DNA of 64,000 bases from Sycobia sp. Sy_11. Taxonomy: Eukaryota; Arthropoda; Insecta; Hymenoptera; Epichrysomallidae. A program made the position numbers and the translations under genes. Each line of letters starts with the position of its first letter. The stretch's first letter is position 1. The stretch covers positions 186,001 to 250,000 of the forward strand of contig JACCIC010000215.1 of assembly GCA_018907035.1 (NCBI GenBank), written 5' to 3'. The notes below the pieces were generated by a model. The model saw only the letters and a list, made by a program, of their open reading frames with translations. It made no database searches and was not told where the DNA came from. Shown here one piece after another: positions 1-11,626 of the stretch.

Positions 1-300
1 AGTCGTGGACACGTCTTGGGCTGCACGGTAGGTGGCAAGAGCCTCCTTGCCTGAACTCGGTGCCCAGATGTGGTGGATCAAAAAAGTAGCAAGCTGGCAT
101 TTCAGTGTCCTGGGCTGTGATTCTAGATTAGAACATGGTGCAGTGCGGTACTACACTCTCCGTGACGGAATACGCAGAAATGAGAAAGAGCGTTCCTATG
201 CTCTTCGTTTCTATGCTGATCGCGCGCGAACAGTGGTTTTAAAGTCGCGAAAATACCCGACCACGAAAACGGTCGTCACAAACTCCCCCTCCCAAAACTT
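1..300 (-). mobile_element. LTR retroelement 3' end, inverted: polypurine tract and start of LTR
   Basis: Read on the minus strand, 300-281 is a purine-rich tract (AAGTTTTGGGAGGGGGAGTT) directly followed at 280 by TGTGACGACC, a TG-starting LTR-like end that runs off the left edge of the window. The same tract, nearly identical, precedes TGTAACCGCT at 13,781. I infer a polypurine primer plus 3' LTR of a related gypsy family in opposite orientation. A weak echo of 13,418-13,440 (ACACCCG.TGGTGTG) at about 425-441 supports this. The ORFs across 32-530 look like chance frames. Confidence 0.45.
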
Positions 301-2223
301 ACGGAGAGCGTGTGATCGGAATGCTGGTCGTTCGCTGAATTATTGTGAGCGGTGTTGAGTTGATTAACGGTGAGGATATGATAAGGGAGGGGGGAAGGAA
401 ATTATTATTAATTTATTTATTGATTACACCCGCTGGTGTGTATAGGAGTCGAAGTTGTTGTGTGGTGACTCTATATAAACCTATGTTGTTATTGTTATTC
501 TTATTGTTAATTGATAACGATAAATTCTAAGACGGTAAGAACTGTAATTTTGGTTATTAACCTAAATCTAATCTAATCTACTTCTAATCTAAACCTATGT
601 CTCATTTAGTATTTTAATTATCCTAATGCTAATGTTACTTCTAACGATTTGTTTCTTGACCTACACTAAAAGTAAGCATATCTTATAGTCTAAGGCTTCG
701 TCCTGTAATGCACGCTTCTTCTTGTGTTTCCCATGTAAGTGACGTGGGTCTGCCGCCTTTTCGCCTTCTGCTCTCTTCTTGACGAGTTAGTGCTTCTATT
801 CGCGAGGGTTGTCCCTTTCATGATTTCAATTGGCATCGCTATCTAGTGGGGTGATTTCGCGGTAAGGCTAGCGGTGATCATGGGGGCGACATTGGGGGAA
901 ACAATATTGGCTATTCGAAAGGACTGTGGGGGAAGAACAATATTAGTCATTTATAGTTGGCTCAAGATTTATCGGCTTTCCGGTACAATAGCTAATAAAT
1001 CGGAGGCTCCCAATACGCAAATCTTATGAAATATTTTATATTGAATATTTTTTTATGACTTTACGCTGATATAAGGAAGAAGAATGGTAGTGGAGGAGAA
1101 TCAGGTTCCTCTCAAGCACCAACAAATCACTTTCAATGGACCTCTCCAAGGAAAATATAAATAATAAAAATTTATTTTTAGTATAAATTGTAGTTTTTTT
1201 TTGCTCTTACTGTTTTTACTTTTAGAGAGCGTAAGAGGTGATTTTCTTTACTTCTTGACTGGTGGACTACTACAGCTACTGGAAAAATTCGGAGATTTCT
1301 ATACCCGATCTGTAATTGCCATGGGAAATTCTCTCTCTCAGCCTCTCAATCTTTTATAGTGGTTTTTTATCAGATTGATATTTCTTCAATTTTTGTGATT
1401 TCTAATATTTGATTATGTTACAATTTTCTAATATTTATTATAGAAGTCCTATAATATATTTGTTATATTTACTAACTTTGTTATAAATAAATCTTTGTTG
1501 CTATAACTAATTGTTGTATTAAATATAGAATATTTGGAAATATTCAATATTAAAATTAGCGTAATCCTTTTGCACGCATTGTGTTCCTTAAAAGGCTTTG
1601 GTCGTAAAAGCATAAGTTTATAATGTATATGACTTGCGTCAGTCTAAACAGTCAAACGCCATATTTGGACGTATGCTACAACATTGTTTTTCTTGCCCAA
1701 ATATAGTGATGATATAGCAGACAAAATTTCATTATATTAGGCTGAACTTATATGTCGATGTATTTTATTTATTGCTATTAATTTATATAAATATATTATT
1801 GTAGGTCTATTTATTATATATATCTACTTATTATAATTTGTAAAACTTTTATTAGTTATTATTATATTTGTGTATATAATATATTATATATACAATATAA
1901 TATAAATATAATTAATATATATACAGTATAATATAAATATGTATTTTATTATTAACTTAAAAATTATTTAATATTACACTACTGTAACTTATTTGAATTA
2001 TGTAGCCCGATGTTAAAAAATTCTAATAAAAGAGCAGTTACTAATTTCAAAATTTCGTATATATGTACGAATTAAAAAATATAATTCTCCATGACAAATA
2101 AAAATTTATATCAGCAGATGTTATAAAATAATAATCGAGAAGAAATTTGTTCAGATATCAATGGCAATTTTGACAAAAATGTTGAATAAAAGCGAATTAA
2201 GAGTTGGTTACAATTATATATAT
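301..2223. other. AT-rich DNA without a recognisable gene
   Basis: The first part (to about 550) probably belongs to the inverted LTR element. The rest is AT-rich non-coding sequence. At 890-950 a motif TGGGGGAA(G)AACAATATT occurs twice, 35 bp apart, a possible two-unit minisatellite. Nothing else could be assigned. Confidence 0.5.
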
Positions 2224-3265
2224 TGTAACCGCCCGAACTGTGGTGGTAGGTTAGAGCGCTCGCGTAAGTTCTCGAATTAGTACGCGCGAGCCGCGAGGGC
2301 GCTGGAAGCGCCACGAAAGGTATGAAGTTCGAAAAAAACTTCACTTGCGTCCCCGACTTTCAGGTAGTTCGACGCAGTTTTATTCGTCCCGCTTCCCTTA
2401 TCGTTTTTCTCGTTTCCGTTGATATCGTCTGGAATCTCACAGTTTTAAGGTCGCCATAGTAGCGTCCCTCACGGTCGACGTGTTGTAAGTTTACATCCAT
2501 GTAAACTGCGCGCGATCCATCGGAAGAGCTGAGAAGACGCGGCGATATCCTCGCGACAGCCCCGGACCGTGAGCGTTGTATACCTCGAGAAAACACACAC
2601 GCGTTGCCGGCGTGTCAGCAGCTAAGAGCCGCAGTCACGCGCAACCGCGCGAGCGAGAAGCGAGAGCCAGCAGCGCGGCCGCCATATCCTGGCGCGTCCG
2701 CATAAGTAAACGAGAGAGAGAGAGAGAGAGAGTGAAAGAGAGAGAGCGTCCCAGCTACTCTGATACCAGGCGGCGGCCGCGAGCATCATCGACAACCCGC
2801 GAGCACCAGCGAGTACCAGCGAGCACCTGCGAACTTCAAGCCAGCGACAGCATCGTCGTCGTCGGCGGCAAGTAGCCGTATACTTTTTGTTATAGTTATT
2901 CATGTGTGCGTATAGCTAGGCTCCTGGCCCACTGCCGCATCTGCGCGCCACAATCTACCGAGCATATAGCTTGCGGCTCTTTTTAATTGACATGTATATA
3001 TTGCGCATAGGTAAGTGAACATTATCGTTATACCATTTTGTAATTTAATACCGTCGTAAATGATTTCGCGTGTGAATAGCATGTAGTATATAGTACGTAG
3101 TCTTGTACCGTAACGTCGTTCCCACGTGTTTTATATCGAAAGCGTCCCCTTCCGTTTTCCCGGCCCTGTGTATGTTGTACGATTGCGTAGTTGCATAAAT
3201 AATTAACGTAGCGTCGCGGAACCCGCAACCAGTACATAACGTATGTACTAGATTACCATTGTAGA
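2224..3265 (+). repeat. LTR-like repeat, copy 1 (gypsy family)
   Basis: The segment starts TGTAACCGCC and ends near ACTAGATTAC, and aligns with 13,781-14,352 over its first 20 bp and then from about 2,691 to the end with high identity. About 450 bp (roughly 2,246-2,690) are absent from copy 2. It carries a GA microsatellite (2,713-2,748), a GCGAGCACC.. repeat-rich GC segment and an AT-rich 3' part. A short perfect palindrome GTTTACAT-CC-ATGTAAAC sits near 2,489-2,507. Copy 2 is preceded by a polypurine tract, so this is best read as the 5' LTR or a solo LTR. Its 3' boundary and primer site could not be fixed. Confidence 0.6.
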
Positions 3266-3791
3266 TAGGTCTTTTGTAAAAATAAATAATAATATTGTTA
3301 TGATCTGATAAAGTCACTCGTGTAGTTCATTTCTCGTTGCCCATCCCCTTTCCAGCGGAGTGCACAATCAGCAGCGTGGAAGAGTCCACACACACACGCA
3401 AGCAAACAGTAAGTAGCCACACCCGAATTTACCAGTTATTCAAATATAAATTATTCACATATTATTCTAAATCACTGATATCATATTTAAATTTATACGT
3501 ATATTTTTCTTATGCTCCATATATATATCTTATATAAATTTCACTGATTTTGATACTTTGTCAGTCCTTTCTCGTCACTCACGTCCCTAAATATTTATTA
3601 ACTTATTATATTAAATATCTTCTGTATCGTTTCCTCTCTTATTATGTGTAAAAGCACATGAATACCGTACCGTCTCTGCCCCTTTTACACCTTTTTGCAA
3701 TATTATATATGACCCTCAGAAGCACATAAAAGATAGTTTTATTTTAAATATCTACTTATACAAATAATTCATCAGGATATTCAGAAGGAAT

Positions 3792-3838
<47 letters not shown>

Positions 3839-4441
3839 ATCTGGGAATTAGAAGAGATCAATGAAATCATCAGCATTGCAAAACTTCATAACTGAAAAGC
3901 GTATGCAACAATAAGTATACTACACTCAGTGTATACAGGACACCTTTCCCCCTTGTTATCGATATCGCTTCCATTTTCTTAATCATCACTACAACTAAAG
4001 TACTTTATAAATAAAATACTTTATAAAATATACACACTTTATAAAGAAAAAAAAAGAGAAGAAGAAATTGGCTCAAGTAGCACAAGAGCTTCTCTCTCTT
4101 TCAGGTATAGCCCATACGCTTGACATATAGGTGCACAGGAAGAATTTTGAAAGAGAACAATTTTCAGGAAGGAGTTGGAATTTTCCAACTGTGTAAAGTG
4201 GAAATAGTTGAGAATATTCGCCACTATGGTGGAATGTAATTTCAAATAAGTTTATGGAAAATTAAGAATTTTTGCAAATAAAAGTTAATGGTAGTCTGAC
4301 TGTGGCCAAGTACAGTCATAATTTAGTTAAATAAATTGGAAACAAAATTAGAGCATTAAAAGGTGTCTTAATTAAAAGGTGTATTTAATTGACAGAGCAA
4401 TTAAATTGTCACATAAAGATTTTTGACAAAATAATTTACAG
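3266..4441. other. AT-rich non-coding stretch with a (TA)n run
   Basis: No coding similarity seen. A (TA)n microsatellite occupies about 3,795-3,836. If the LTR copies on either side belong together, this would be internal leader of the gypsy element, but no primer-binding site was recognised. Confidence 0.4.
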
Positions 4442-5041
4442 ATAGTAAGAGAGACTTTCATTAATAATGGTTATCCAATTCAATTTATTAATAGATTAAT
4501 TGCTGAGAGATTGTTTGACATTTATAATACCGAAAATAGACATAGTGCAGGAATTGATGTTAACGGAGGCAAAATTATTGTCTTGCCATATGTTCGAGGA
4601 TTATCTGAAAGAATAAAAAGAAATTTTCGGAAATATAACATTCAAATTTTCTTTAAAAATAGCAATAATTTGAGTAGATTGTTTAATAATTGCAAAGATA
4701 AGGATGATTTATGCTTAAAATCAGGAGTTGTTTACAAGATTAATTGCATGGATTGTGATAAATACTATATTGGACAAACAGGTAGATATTTAAAAAAGAG
4801 AATTTATGAGCATAAATATTGTTTACGTAGCTCACATATTACTTCTGGTTTAAAAGAGCATTGTTTAAAGTTTTTACATTCTTTTGATTTTGTGAATGTG
4901 GATATTTTGGAACATGGTATTAATAATAAGTATAAACGGGAGAGTCTTGAAAGTATTCACATTTCCAGGAATCGAAATAATGTGAATTTAATGTTAGAGT
5001 CTGCTATATTGGACAGTGATTATCATTTCTTATTAAATTGA
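4442..5041 (+). pseudogene. Penelope-like element, C-terminal RT linker and GIY-YIG endonuclease
   Basis: The frame is open from about 4,442, upstream of any usable ATG, to a TGA at 5,041. The C-terminal half reads SGVVYKINCMDCDKYYIGQT followed by GRYLKKRIYEH: the Y-Y-I-G-Q-T with downstream Arg and Glu fits the GIY-YIG nuclease of Penelope-like retroelements, and the paired Cys (C-x2-C) just before it is typical of that family. The N-terminal part (NNGYPIQFINRLIAERL, then LPYVRGLSERIKRNFRKYNI) fits the thumb/linker after the reverse transcriptase. The RT palm is missing, so this is a 5'-truncated copy. A nearly identical shorter copy lies at 43,155-43,442. The endonuclease would nick the target for RNA-primed integration. 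Confidence 0.85.
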
Positions 5042-5141
5042 TTGGTTTTGCACAATTTGTGTAGAGGGGGAATTTATATTTAATTTACTAAATTTGGTGG
5101 TGGGGATGGGTATATATAGATTAGAATATAAGGTTTAGTTT

Positions 5142-5183
5142 AGTCCCTGATAAGGAGCCGTAGCGAGCTCGAAACGATGGACT
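5142..5183 (+). ncRNA. Candidate degenerate hammerhead ribozyme of the PLE, copy 1
   Basis: About 100 bp after the PLE stop codon the sequence reads AGUCC (5,142-5,146), CUGAUAA (5,147-5,153), G, GAGC/GCUC (5,155-5,158 with 5,167-5,170, loop of 8), GAAA (5,171-5,174), CGAU, GGACU (5,179-5,183). AGUCC pairs with GGACU as stem I and GAGC with GCUC as stem II, the hammerhead layout. Penelope-like elements are known to carry minimal hammerheads. The canonical core CUGANGA is not intact, so activity is doubtful. Confidence 0.5.
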
Positions 5184-5265
5184 GGATCTTCAATTAGGTA
5201 AGGGTGTTGGGGACAGTCAGACTGCACTTTACTAACAAAGAATTTTTTCAGCTAATATTTTATTT

Positions 5266-5505
5266 TCAGATTAGTCTATGGGGGTGAATGTAAACAAGGA
5301 CAGTCTGACTGTCATTATAATTTTAATTTAATTTTTAATTTAATTTTTATTTTTAATTTTTATTTTATTTTTTACTTATTTTTATTTTTATTTTTTATAT
5401 TTATTTTTAATTTTATTTTATTTTTAGATTGAATTGATTGGACTGTAAGACCAATAAAAAATATTTATTAAGTTGTATATGGGCAGTCGACAAAAGTACA
5501 ATTCA
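5266..5505 (+). repeat. PLE terminal repeat (right end), copy 1
   Basis: From GTGAATGTAAACAAGGACAG through a T/A-rich tract of TTTTATTTTTAATT units to GGGCAGTCGAC, this segment matches the right end of the PLE at 43,675-43,863 and, as reverse complement, that element's left end (42,952-43,147). It is therefore a Penelope terminal repeat (pLTR). The left end of copy 1 was not found. Confidence 0.7.
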
Positions 5506-7349
5506 ATTGTTTTAAAATAGTTTAGTTAAACTGAAAAAAAACAAATGCCGCTAAATTTTTTTTATCTTTTGAAAACAATGTGGTCAATTTAATCATTTAA
5601 TTAATATATTGATAAGTATTCATAGTTAAACTACCAATTTCGATAAATAGCTGCTGGGAGGATCATAACAAACATACTTGAAAAAAAAATATCACACGCT
5701 TAAGCATCATAACATTGTAATATTGTAAGTATTCTTTCTATTTTGAGCTACTACATATTAAACTGTCAAATATAAAATAATAACGAACAACATTAAACAA
5801 TATTAAATGATAGTAAGCAGTTATATGAACTGTTATAGAAGTGATATCGACACCATTATATTATAACAACCATTATAATAGAATACAAGATAATACAATC
5901 AGTATATAAGAATCCAATTAAGGATTATTACTACAAATATTATAAATAATATTAATATAATCACTATATATTATAAAGAATATTGCTATAATTACTATAA
6001 ATAACAACTTAACAATAAAGTAACTTAAAAATACAATATCTAAGTAGGTATAAGAGCTGAACCTATTAATAATAATAAGGCAGGGAACCACATAACGAGA
6101 GGACCAATATATATAAAATAATCAAAAACTAATAAAAACATAACAACGAACCATTAATCACATCTTGAAAGGACCAGTAATTGTATACAATTTACAGACA
6201 AGTGATTGTATATACTTGAAACAATAGTTAAACATAAATTAGCCGTTTAAACAGAACAAAGTGACATCAATATAATATAATATAACTAAATAAACTTAAA
6301 TAAAATAAAAAAAAATCGAGAGAGAGAAAAAATCTATTGCCTATATTTTTATATTTTTAGCGTGTTATTACATTTTAATTATTAATAAATAAACCAACAG
6401 GAGTAAACTATAGAAGAACGAAAAACTGCATCAAGAAATTATAGAAGTGTTTTCTTTTACTATTTAACTCAGCGTTACAAAAAAAAGAGGGATTTTATCT
6501 CTTCTCTTTCTTTTCAAGAAGTCTTATTTGGATTATTACTGTCAGTCAGGAATACAGTACTCTCAAATAAGCGGTAGCAAAAAACAACTGCAGTAACGGA
6601 TAAATAATAACCATAGTGAAGATAACTGGGATAACAACAATAATGCAACTTCAACTGAAATAGTAATACAACAACAATAATAATAATAATAATTAACAAC
6701 AAATAATAAATAATTTTTTTTTATAAAAACAAAATTTTTATCAACAAATTTGGAATTGATGCTCAAGTTAAAATAAAACAATTTAAAATTTTTTTTTTCT
6801 TTTTGAAAAATTTTTGCCTCACTCTTAGAAAAAAATATATAAATAAATCAGCATCTATAGGACACAGTATAATAATTCTTTTTTATACAACTTAATTAAT
6901 CAATTATCAACAATTTTATAAATAATCACGTTTGTAAAAAGATTATAGCATAATAATATTTTCTGCTAGTACCTATCTACATTAAAAATTAAATTCAGTT
7001 CTTACACTTAGCGTTTTTTTATAATCAAGAAAATTTTACTACGGTAAATACTTGGTCCGTTACTACGCATAACAACTAATTCTCCTACACGTATAGACGA
7101 GTACAAAATCTACTGAACGAAGAAAAATTTTTTACGGTTTTGTTGGAAATAGCAAGTCTAAGTAAGAGAAGAGAATACTATTTTATCTCCTTTCAGGAAA
7201 ATACGCTTTTAGGTTTTACTCCAATCAGATATAAACAAGAAGACATCGAATAGCTGTTCTTACATTTTTATTGTATATATATCGTTATTGTTTTTTTTTC
7301 ACTTGTATCGTTGTGTCGTCCCCTTTTTTGAGAACCCCACCAAGGAATA
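5506..7349. other. AT-rich leader-like DNA, no gene
   Basis: About 1.8 kb of very AT-rich sequence with scattered CAA/TAA microsatellite-like runs (6,661-6,705). No protein similarity in any frame. It may be the long untranslated leader of the gypsy element that starts coding at 7,350, but this is inference from position only. Confidence 0.4.
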
Positions 7350-8475
7350 ATGGAGCTTCGTCAAGAAACTAGAAGTAATATAGACGAGGAGAGAGCAAGA
7401 CTTAGCTCTATGAACAACTACAAAAAGATGCGCTGCTCACAGAAGTCGAACAGTTACATATATACAAATAGATGAGGACCTAGCTACATTGAGAGACAGA
7501 CTACTGCGCTTCGAAATGCGGCGGCTTTTCGGATCAAAGGCAGCAGAATGGCACGCCCAAGAGGACGAAGCAAAAGAGACAAACCGAGATATTGTGGAAT
7601 TATCAAAAGTTTTGACTTCCACCGCAATCGACCACATACAACATGATGCAGATAATATCAATACTGCGGAAAATAAAAACTCCACAGAACCTCATGTCGC
7701 CACCATGGCACCGATCCGGCCGAATACCGCTCCATACATGGGATACCCGTACGGGCCATGGCCGTCACCACCAGCACACAGCACGAACACCACTAGAGAT
7801 AATCATCTCCCCGGTGCTGCCAACAGCTGGCAACATCTGCCTAGAGGATGGCCATATGCTTATCTGGCACTGTTCCAGCAGTATGCCACGATGCCACATC
7901 CAGGCATGCCCTGCACAATAGCTGGAGCGCAGCCCACGCCTAATGCAGTACCGACAACATCTAATTACATGGACACAAGCCGGCCCTTCGAAAATACCTA
8001 TCTGAAGGAAACGCGGACTGGACAATTGATGCGCCAGTGGAAGGTGCATCCCACAACTCTTGGAGAGATACCCGAAGAGACAGCCCATCTCCCATAGTCA
8101 ACAGGGAGACAACAGGATAACGAGCAGAAGAGAGCAGGCGACAAAGAAGTCCATCGCCACGGTATCGGTCATCATCCCCTTACCATAGAAAACCACCTCC
8201 CTCACCGAAATACCCTTCACCTGTATCGGCATCACGTCACCATAACCCCTCTCCATCCCCGTCATACCGATATAGATACCCCTCTCGAAGTCCACCACAT
8301 ACCCAAGACCGTGAATCACAGAGAAGAAGAACACCTGACCGTCAATACTGATCACCTATCAGTGATGACCGTCAATACTGATCACCTATCACGGAGCTGT
8401 CTCCGCTGCAGCCCACGAGAGAACTCGGGAAACGAGTAAGGGACGAGAACACTGGAGTCAACCTCGATAATCCCT
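7350..8475 (+). pseudogene. Ty3/gypsy gag with Ser/Arg/Pro-rich tail, frameshifted
   Basis: The likely start is ATG 7,350 (MELRQETRSNIDEERARL, a charged probable coiled coil), which shifts frame near 7,470 into the frame open at 7,489-8,097. That frame ends in RPFENTYLKETRTGQLMRQW, which is clearly the same family as the minus-strand gag at 22.4-23.5 kb (FENTYLK.VRTG..LRQW). The central capsid-like part present in that copy is missing here. In a third frame from about 8,118 to 8,349 the translation is rich in RS, SP and SY dipeptides (RSPSPRYRSSSPYHRKPPP and onward), an RS-like basic tail with no zinc knuckle. Stop codons lie at 8,095, 8,128 and 8,350. The family role is the particle shell and RNA packaging. 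Confidence 0.65.
8337..8391. repeat. 30-bp tandem duplication in the gag tail
   Basis: GACCGTCAATACTGATCACC begins at 8,337 and again at 8,367. The 30-bp unit is duplicated once, preserving frame and duplicating a TGA stop. Confidence 0.85.
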
Positions 8476-8765
8476 TGGACATGACTGCACTTAACATCAA
8501 CAATGAAGATGACTGCCCCAGAGCCAGAGATATGACAGACACATACCCCAACATCAAGGCACCTGAGGAAGAAAATAGATTCTTCTTCAATATAGAGCTG
8601 ATGGGAAAAAATTTTTCAGCGCTTAAGGACCCTGGCGCTCGAAAATCCTACGTAGGCCCTGGTCCAGGCAAAATGGTAAATCGACTATAAAACTTGTACA
8701 TTCCTATATGCAGATGCCGGACGGCAAAGTATGTCCCGACGAAGGCGAGGTCATCAGGTTACGAG
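8476..8765 (+). pseudogene. Gypsy aspartic protease remnant
   Basis: Within the frame 8,475-8,690 the peptide FFNIELMGKNFSALKDPGAR has the retropepsin pattern of a beta strand then LxDxGA; the catalytic triplet is D-P-G where D-S-G or D-T-G is expected, so the active site is altered. Another frame carries on as YMQMPDGKVCPDEGEVIRL to about 8,765, consistent with the second half of the protease. It would have cut the Gag-Pol precursor. It is inactive by sequence. Confidence 0.6.
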
Positions 8766-9660
8766 AAATCCGATTTTTGCTGCCCAGAGGTCAAGTACCT
8801 TGGGTACATCATAGATGCGGACGGTCTGCACACTGACCGCGACAAAATTCGCCCAGTGAGCGAACACCCAAGGTCTACCAATCTGAGACAATTGAGGGCC
8901 TTTCTAGGCATGGTCGGGTGGTACGTTAGGTTCATAAAGGTCTTAGCTGAAATAAAGCTGCCCCTCACGAAACTACTAAAGAAGAACATCCAGTGGCACT
9001 GGGGATCGGCGCAACAGGAAGCTTTTGATAAGCTCAGAATTCTGTTGACGCAAGCGCCTATGCTAGCGCGGCCCGTGCAGAACAAACCACACGTCTTGCA
9101 AACCGATGCGAGCAATTACGCCCTAGGTGGGGTGCTAAGCCAAGAGCACCACGGTGAAGAGCACCCAATTGCGTACGCAAGCAGGACGTTGACAACAGCT
9201 GAGGTGAATTACACCGTCACCGAAAAGGAGTGCTTAGCCGTCCTGTGGGCAGTAGAAAAATTCCACGGGTACCTACTCGGCGAGAAGTTCACTGCAGCCT
9301 CAAGTGGTTGCACACATTAAAGGACCCAACAGGACGCCTAGCTAGGTGGACAACAGCACTCCAGGCTTACAACATGGAAATCGTCCACAGAACGGGAGCA
9401 CTTCATCTCGTGCCAGACGCCCTATCAAGCCCTCAACACCCCGAGTCCTTTACCGCCAACCTCACAACCCTGAAATGGACGACTGGTACCGGCAAAAAAG
9501 TGCCGAAATCCAAAAACACCCGGAATTATATCCTGATTGGTCGATCAAAGATGGAAGTTTGTATAAACATGGGCCAAATGAAATTGCGAAAAAGCTAGGC
9601 CACGACCAGGATGACTGGAAGCTAGTGGTATCCTCTAACGACAGAGAGCGCGTTCTCCAT
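8766..9660 (+). pseudogene. Gypsy pol: RT thumb and RNase H; RT palm deleted
   Basis: Coding resumes with CPEVKYLGYIIDADGL and LRAFLGMVGWYVRFI, the connection/thumb after the reverse transcriptase palm. The whole catalytic palm with its YxDD is absent, deleted at about 8,765. RNase H follows: HVLQTDASNYALGGVLSQ, PIAYASRTLTTAEVNYTVTE (E of the active site), then a frameshift near 9,300 into WLHTLKDPTGRLARW and the NMEIVHRTGALHLVPDALS end. A second frameshift near 9,470 leads into the integrase N-terminus. Typical gypsy order, but incapable of reverse transcription. Confidence 0.85.
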
Positions 9661-10813
9661 TAGTGCCATAACACTCTGACCTCAGGACACTTTGGAGTGG
9701 ATAAGACCACTCACAATATCGGCCAGCAGTATTACTGGTCAGGTATGAAAAGAGACATACACAAACATGTGAAGCACTACCCTGAGTGTCAAATACACAA
9801 AGTGTCGCAGAGAGGGCCCACGGGCTTGATGTCACAACGAAACATCGAAGGTGCATGGAGCAGTGTAGCCGCAGACATTATGGGCCCGTTCTAGACCAGC
9901 AAGGGACAGCATAAGTATCTCTTGGTGTTCCAAGATCTCTTCACCAAATACATCGAGATGCGCCCATTACGTAAAGCAAATGGCCAATCAATCATACGGG
10001 CAGTTGAAGAGCAGATCATCTTCAAGTGGGGTTGCCCGAAATACCTAATTTCGATAATGGTGCCGAGTTTGCCAATAACTGGCTCAAGACCAAACTCGCG
10101 GAATTAGGTATGTACACCAATTTTTCGCGTTGTACCGCGCAGAGGCAAACCCTGTAGAAAGAGTAAGCAGGATCATCAAAACCATGATCGCAATTTTTGT
10201 CCAAAACGACCATAAGAAGTGGGACATCCACCTCCCAGAGTTTGCATTTGCAGTAAACACAGCGGTGCATGCTAGCACTTAGACGTCGCCGGCATTTTAA
10301 AATTTTGGCCGGTATCCCCGAGAAATGCCGACGTATCGTCAGTTTCAAGGTTCAACGCTGCAGGTGCAAACATTAACACCACCGGAATGGCAAAATCGCA
10401 TGAAAAGATTGCCCGCCATCCACAATCTCGTAAGAAAACACCTGAGCGCCGCAAGTCAAAAACAGGCCAAATATTATAACAAGGGTCGCCGAGCGGAGAC
10501 ATTTGAGGTAAACGACATGGTGTGTCGACACAACCATGTCCTGTCGTCAGGACCGGCCCATTTCTCAGCGAAATTGGCTCCAAAATTCGTAGCTCCCTGT
10601 AAAATTACAAAAAAGATATCCCCCGTTGTATTCGAGATCAAAAACACGAGTGACGGGAAAACGACAAAGGTACATATATCAGACCTCAAGAGATATCATC
10701 AACCTAATAACAGTAATTTATCCACAGGTACGAACAGCGAGCAGCAGCATGTACCGAGTCAACGGACGAGGCAGAGGACTGCGTCGATCGGTTATGTCCG
10801 ATCAGGCCAATAG
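9661..10813 (+). pseudogene. Gypsy integrase, with stops and frameshifts
   Basis: The H2C2 zinc-binding N-terminus (H..H in SGHFGVDKTTHNIGQQYYW; C-x2-C partly altered in YPECQIHKV) leads to the catalytic core: first Asp in VAADIMGPF, DNGAEF around 10,060 after a frameshift, and the Glu region EANPVERVSRII near 10,145. The C-terminal part is open from 10,325 to 10,813 (ASQKQAKYYNKGRRAETFEV, FSAKLAPKFVAPCKI, TTKVHISDLKRYH). In-frame TAG codons lie at 9,661 and 9,892. A related C-terminal fragment is at 21,955-22,230. The integrase would have joined element cDNA to chromosomal DNA. Confidence 0.85.
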
Positions 10814-11579
10814 ACCTGAGGACGCACAAATCCCCCCATCCCTCGCATACGACCCGCAAGAAATGTGGGGACCAATCCCCATAAACGTAACCGCACCTAC
10901 GGTGCATACACGCGTGGTATCCCCCAACCTCTTCAACACTACCCTCGATATGGGGAAATTAACCCAGGCCCTCGAAGAAGTGCAGAAATCGCGGCTGAAC
11001 TTGATTCAATTCGGCTCCGATACGACGCACGAGCTCGCCGAAGACGAACCGGCGATGAAAATTACATCAATAGTCGACGCGTCATTAGCCCCCTCGCTAT
11101 TAGACACGAGCATACCAACCCTCGAGGTCCCCGAAAATCCCACCCAACCCCAACCCCATACCGCTACCGAATATCCACCACACCCCAATACCACGAATGT
11201 AGAAGAGATAGCTCAAGATGAGTGCGCCCGTGCGGAAAGACGTAAAACTACCAACAACGCAGAGAGTAACACCTCCTGCGTCCGTCCGCAAAGACGTAAA
11301 ACTACGGAAATCGCACAACAATAACACCTAAAGAATCCTGAGAGAAGAGAAGAAGTAGACTTAGACGAAAAAGATACCATCGAAAAACACCCACAAAAAC
11401 CGGAAGATACGAAACCAGCCAATGAGGAGGAAGACGGATACGTATCGGAGGCGGTCTCATATAAAACGGGACCACTAGAGCCGTCTCGTACGAAGGTCAG
11501 GGTACAAAAAGATTTACCCCACACGACCAAATACGATCGGTCGGTCCGTTACCGTATAGGCCAGGGCCAAGGATTTTAA
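10749..11579 (+). pseudogene. Gypsy downstream frame, N-terminal half (no family recognised)
   Basis: ATG 10,749 overlaps the integrase end and opens MYRVNGRGRGLRRSVMSD, a basic stretch, then a Pro/Thr-rich acidic protein. A TAA at 11,322 interrupts it, but the same frame remains coding-like (NPERREEVDLDEKDTIEK and on) to TAA 11,577. The related fragment near 22,165-22,240 has the same basic start after its integrase, so this overlapping start belongs to the family. It occupies the position of env in gypsy errantiviruses, but I see no signal peptide, membrane segment or furin-like site. Probably continuous in the ancestor with the zinc-knuckle frame that follows. Confidence 0.5.
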
Positions 11580-11626
11580 ACCGACCACCTCCCAAAAAGA
11601 CACACCTATCCAGAAGTGTGTAAAAA

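Noticed and set aside
2576..2903. ORFs on both strands in the GC-rich LTR segment
   Set aside because: Low-complexity Arg/Glu/Ser translations of a GA repeat and GCGAGCACC repeats; the region is an LTR.
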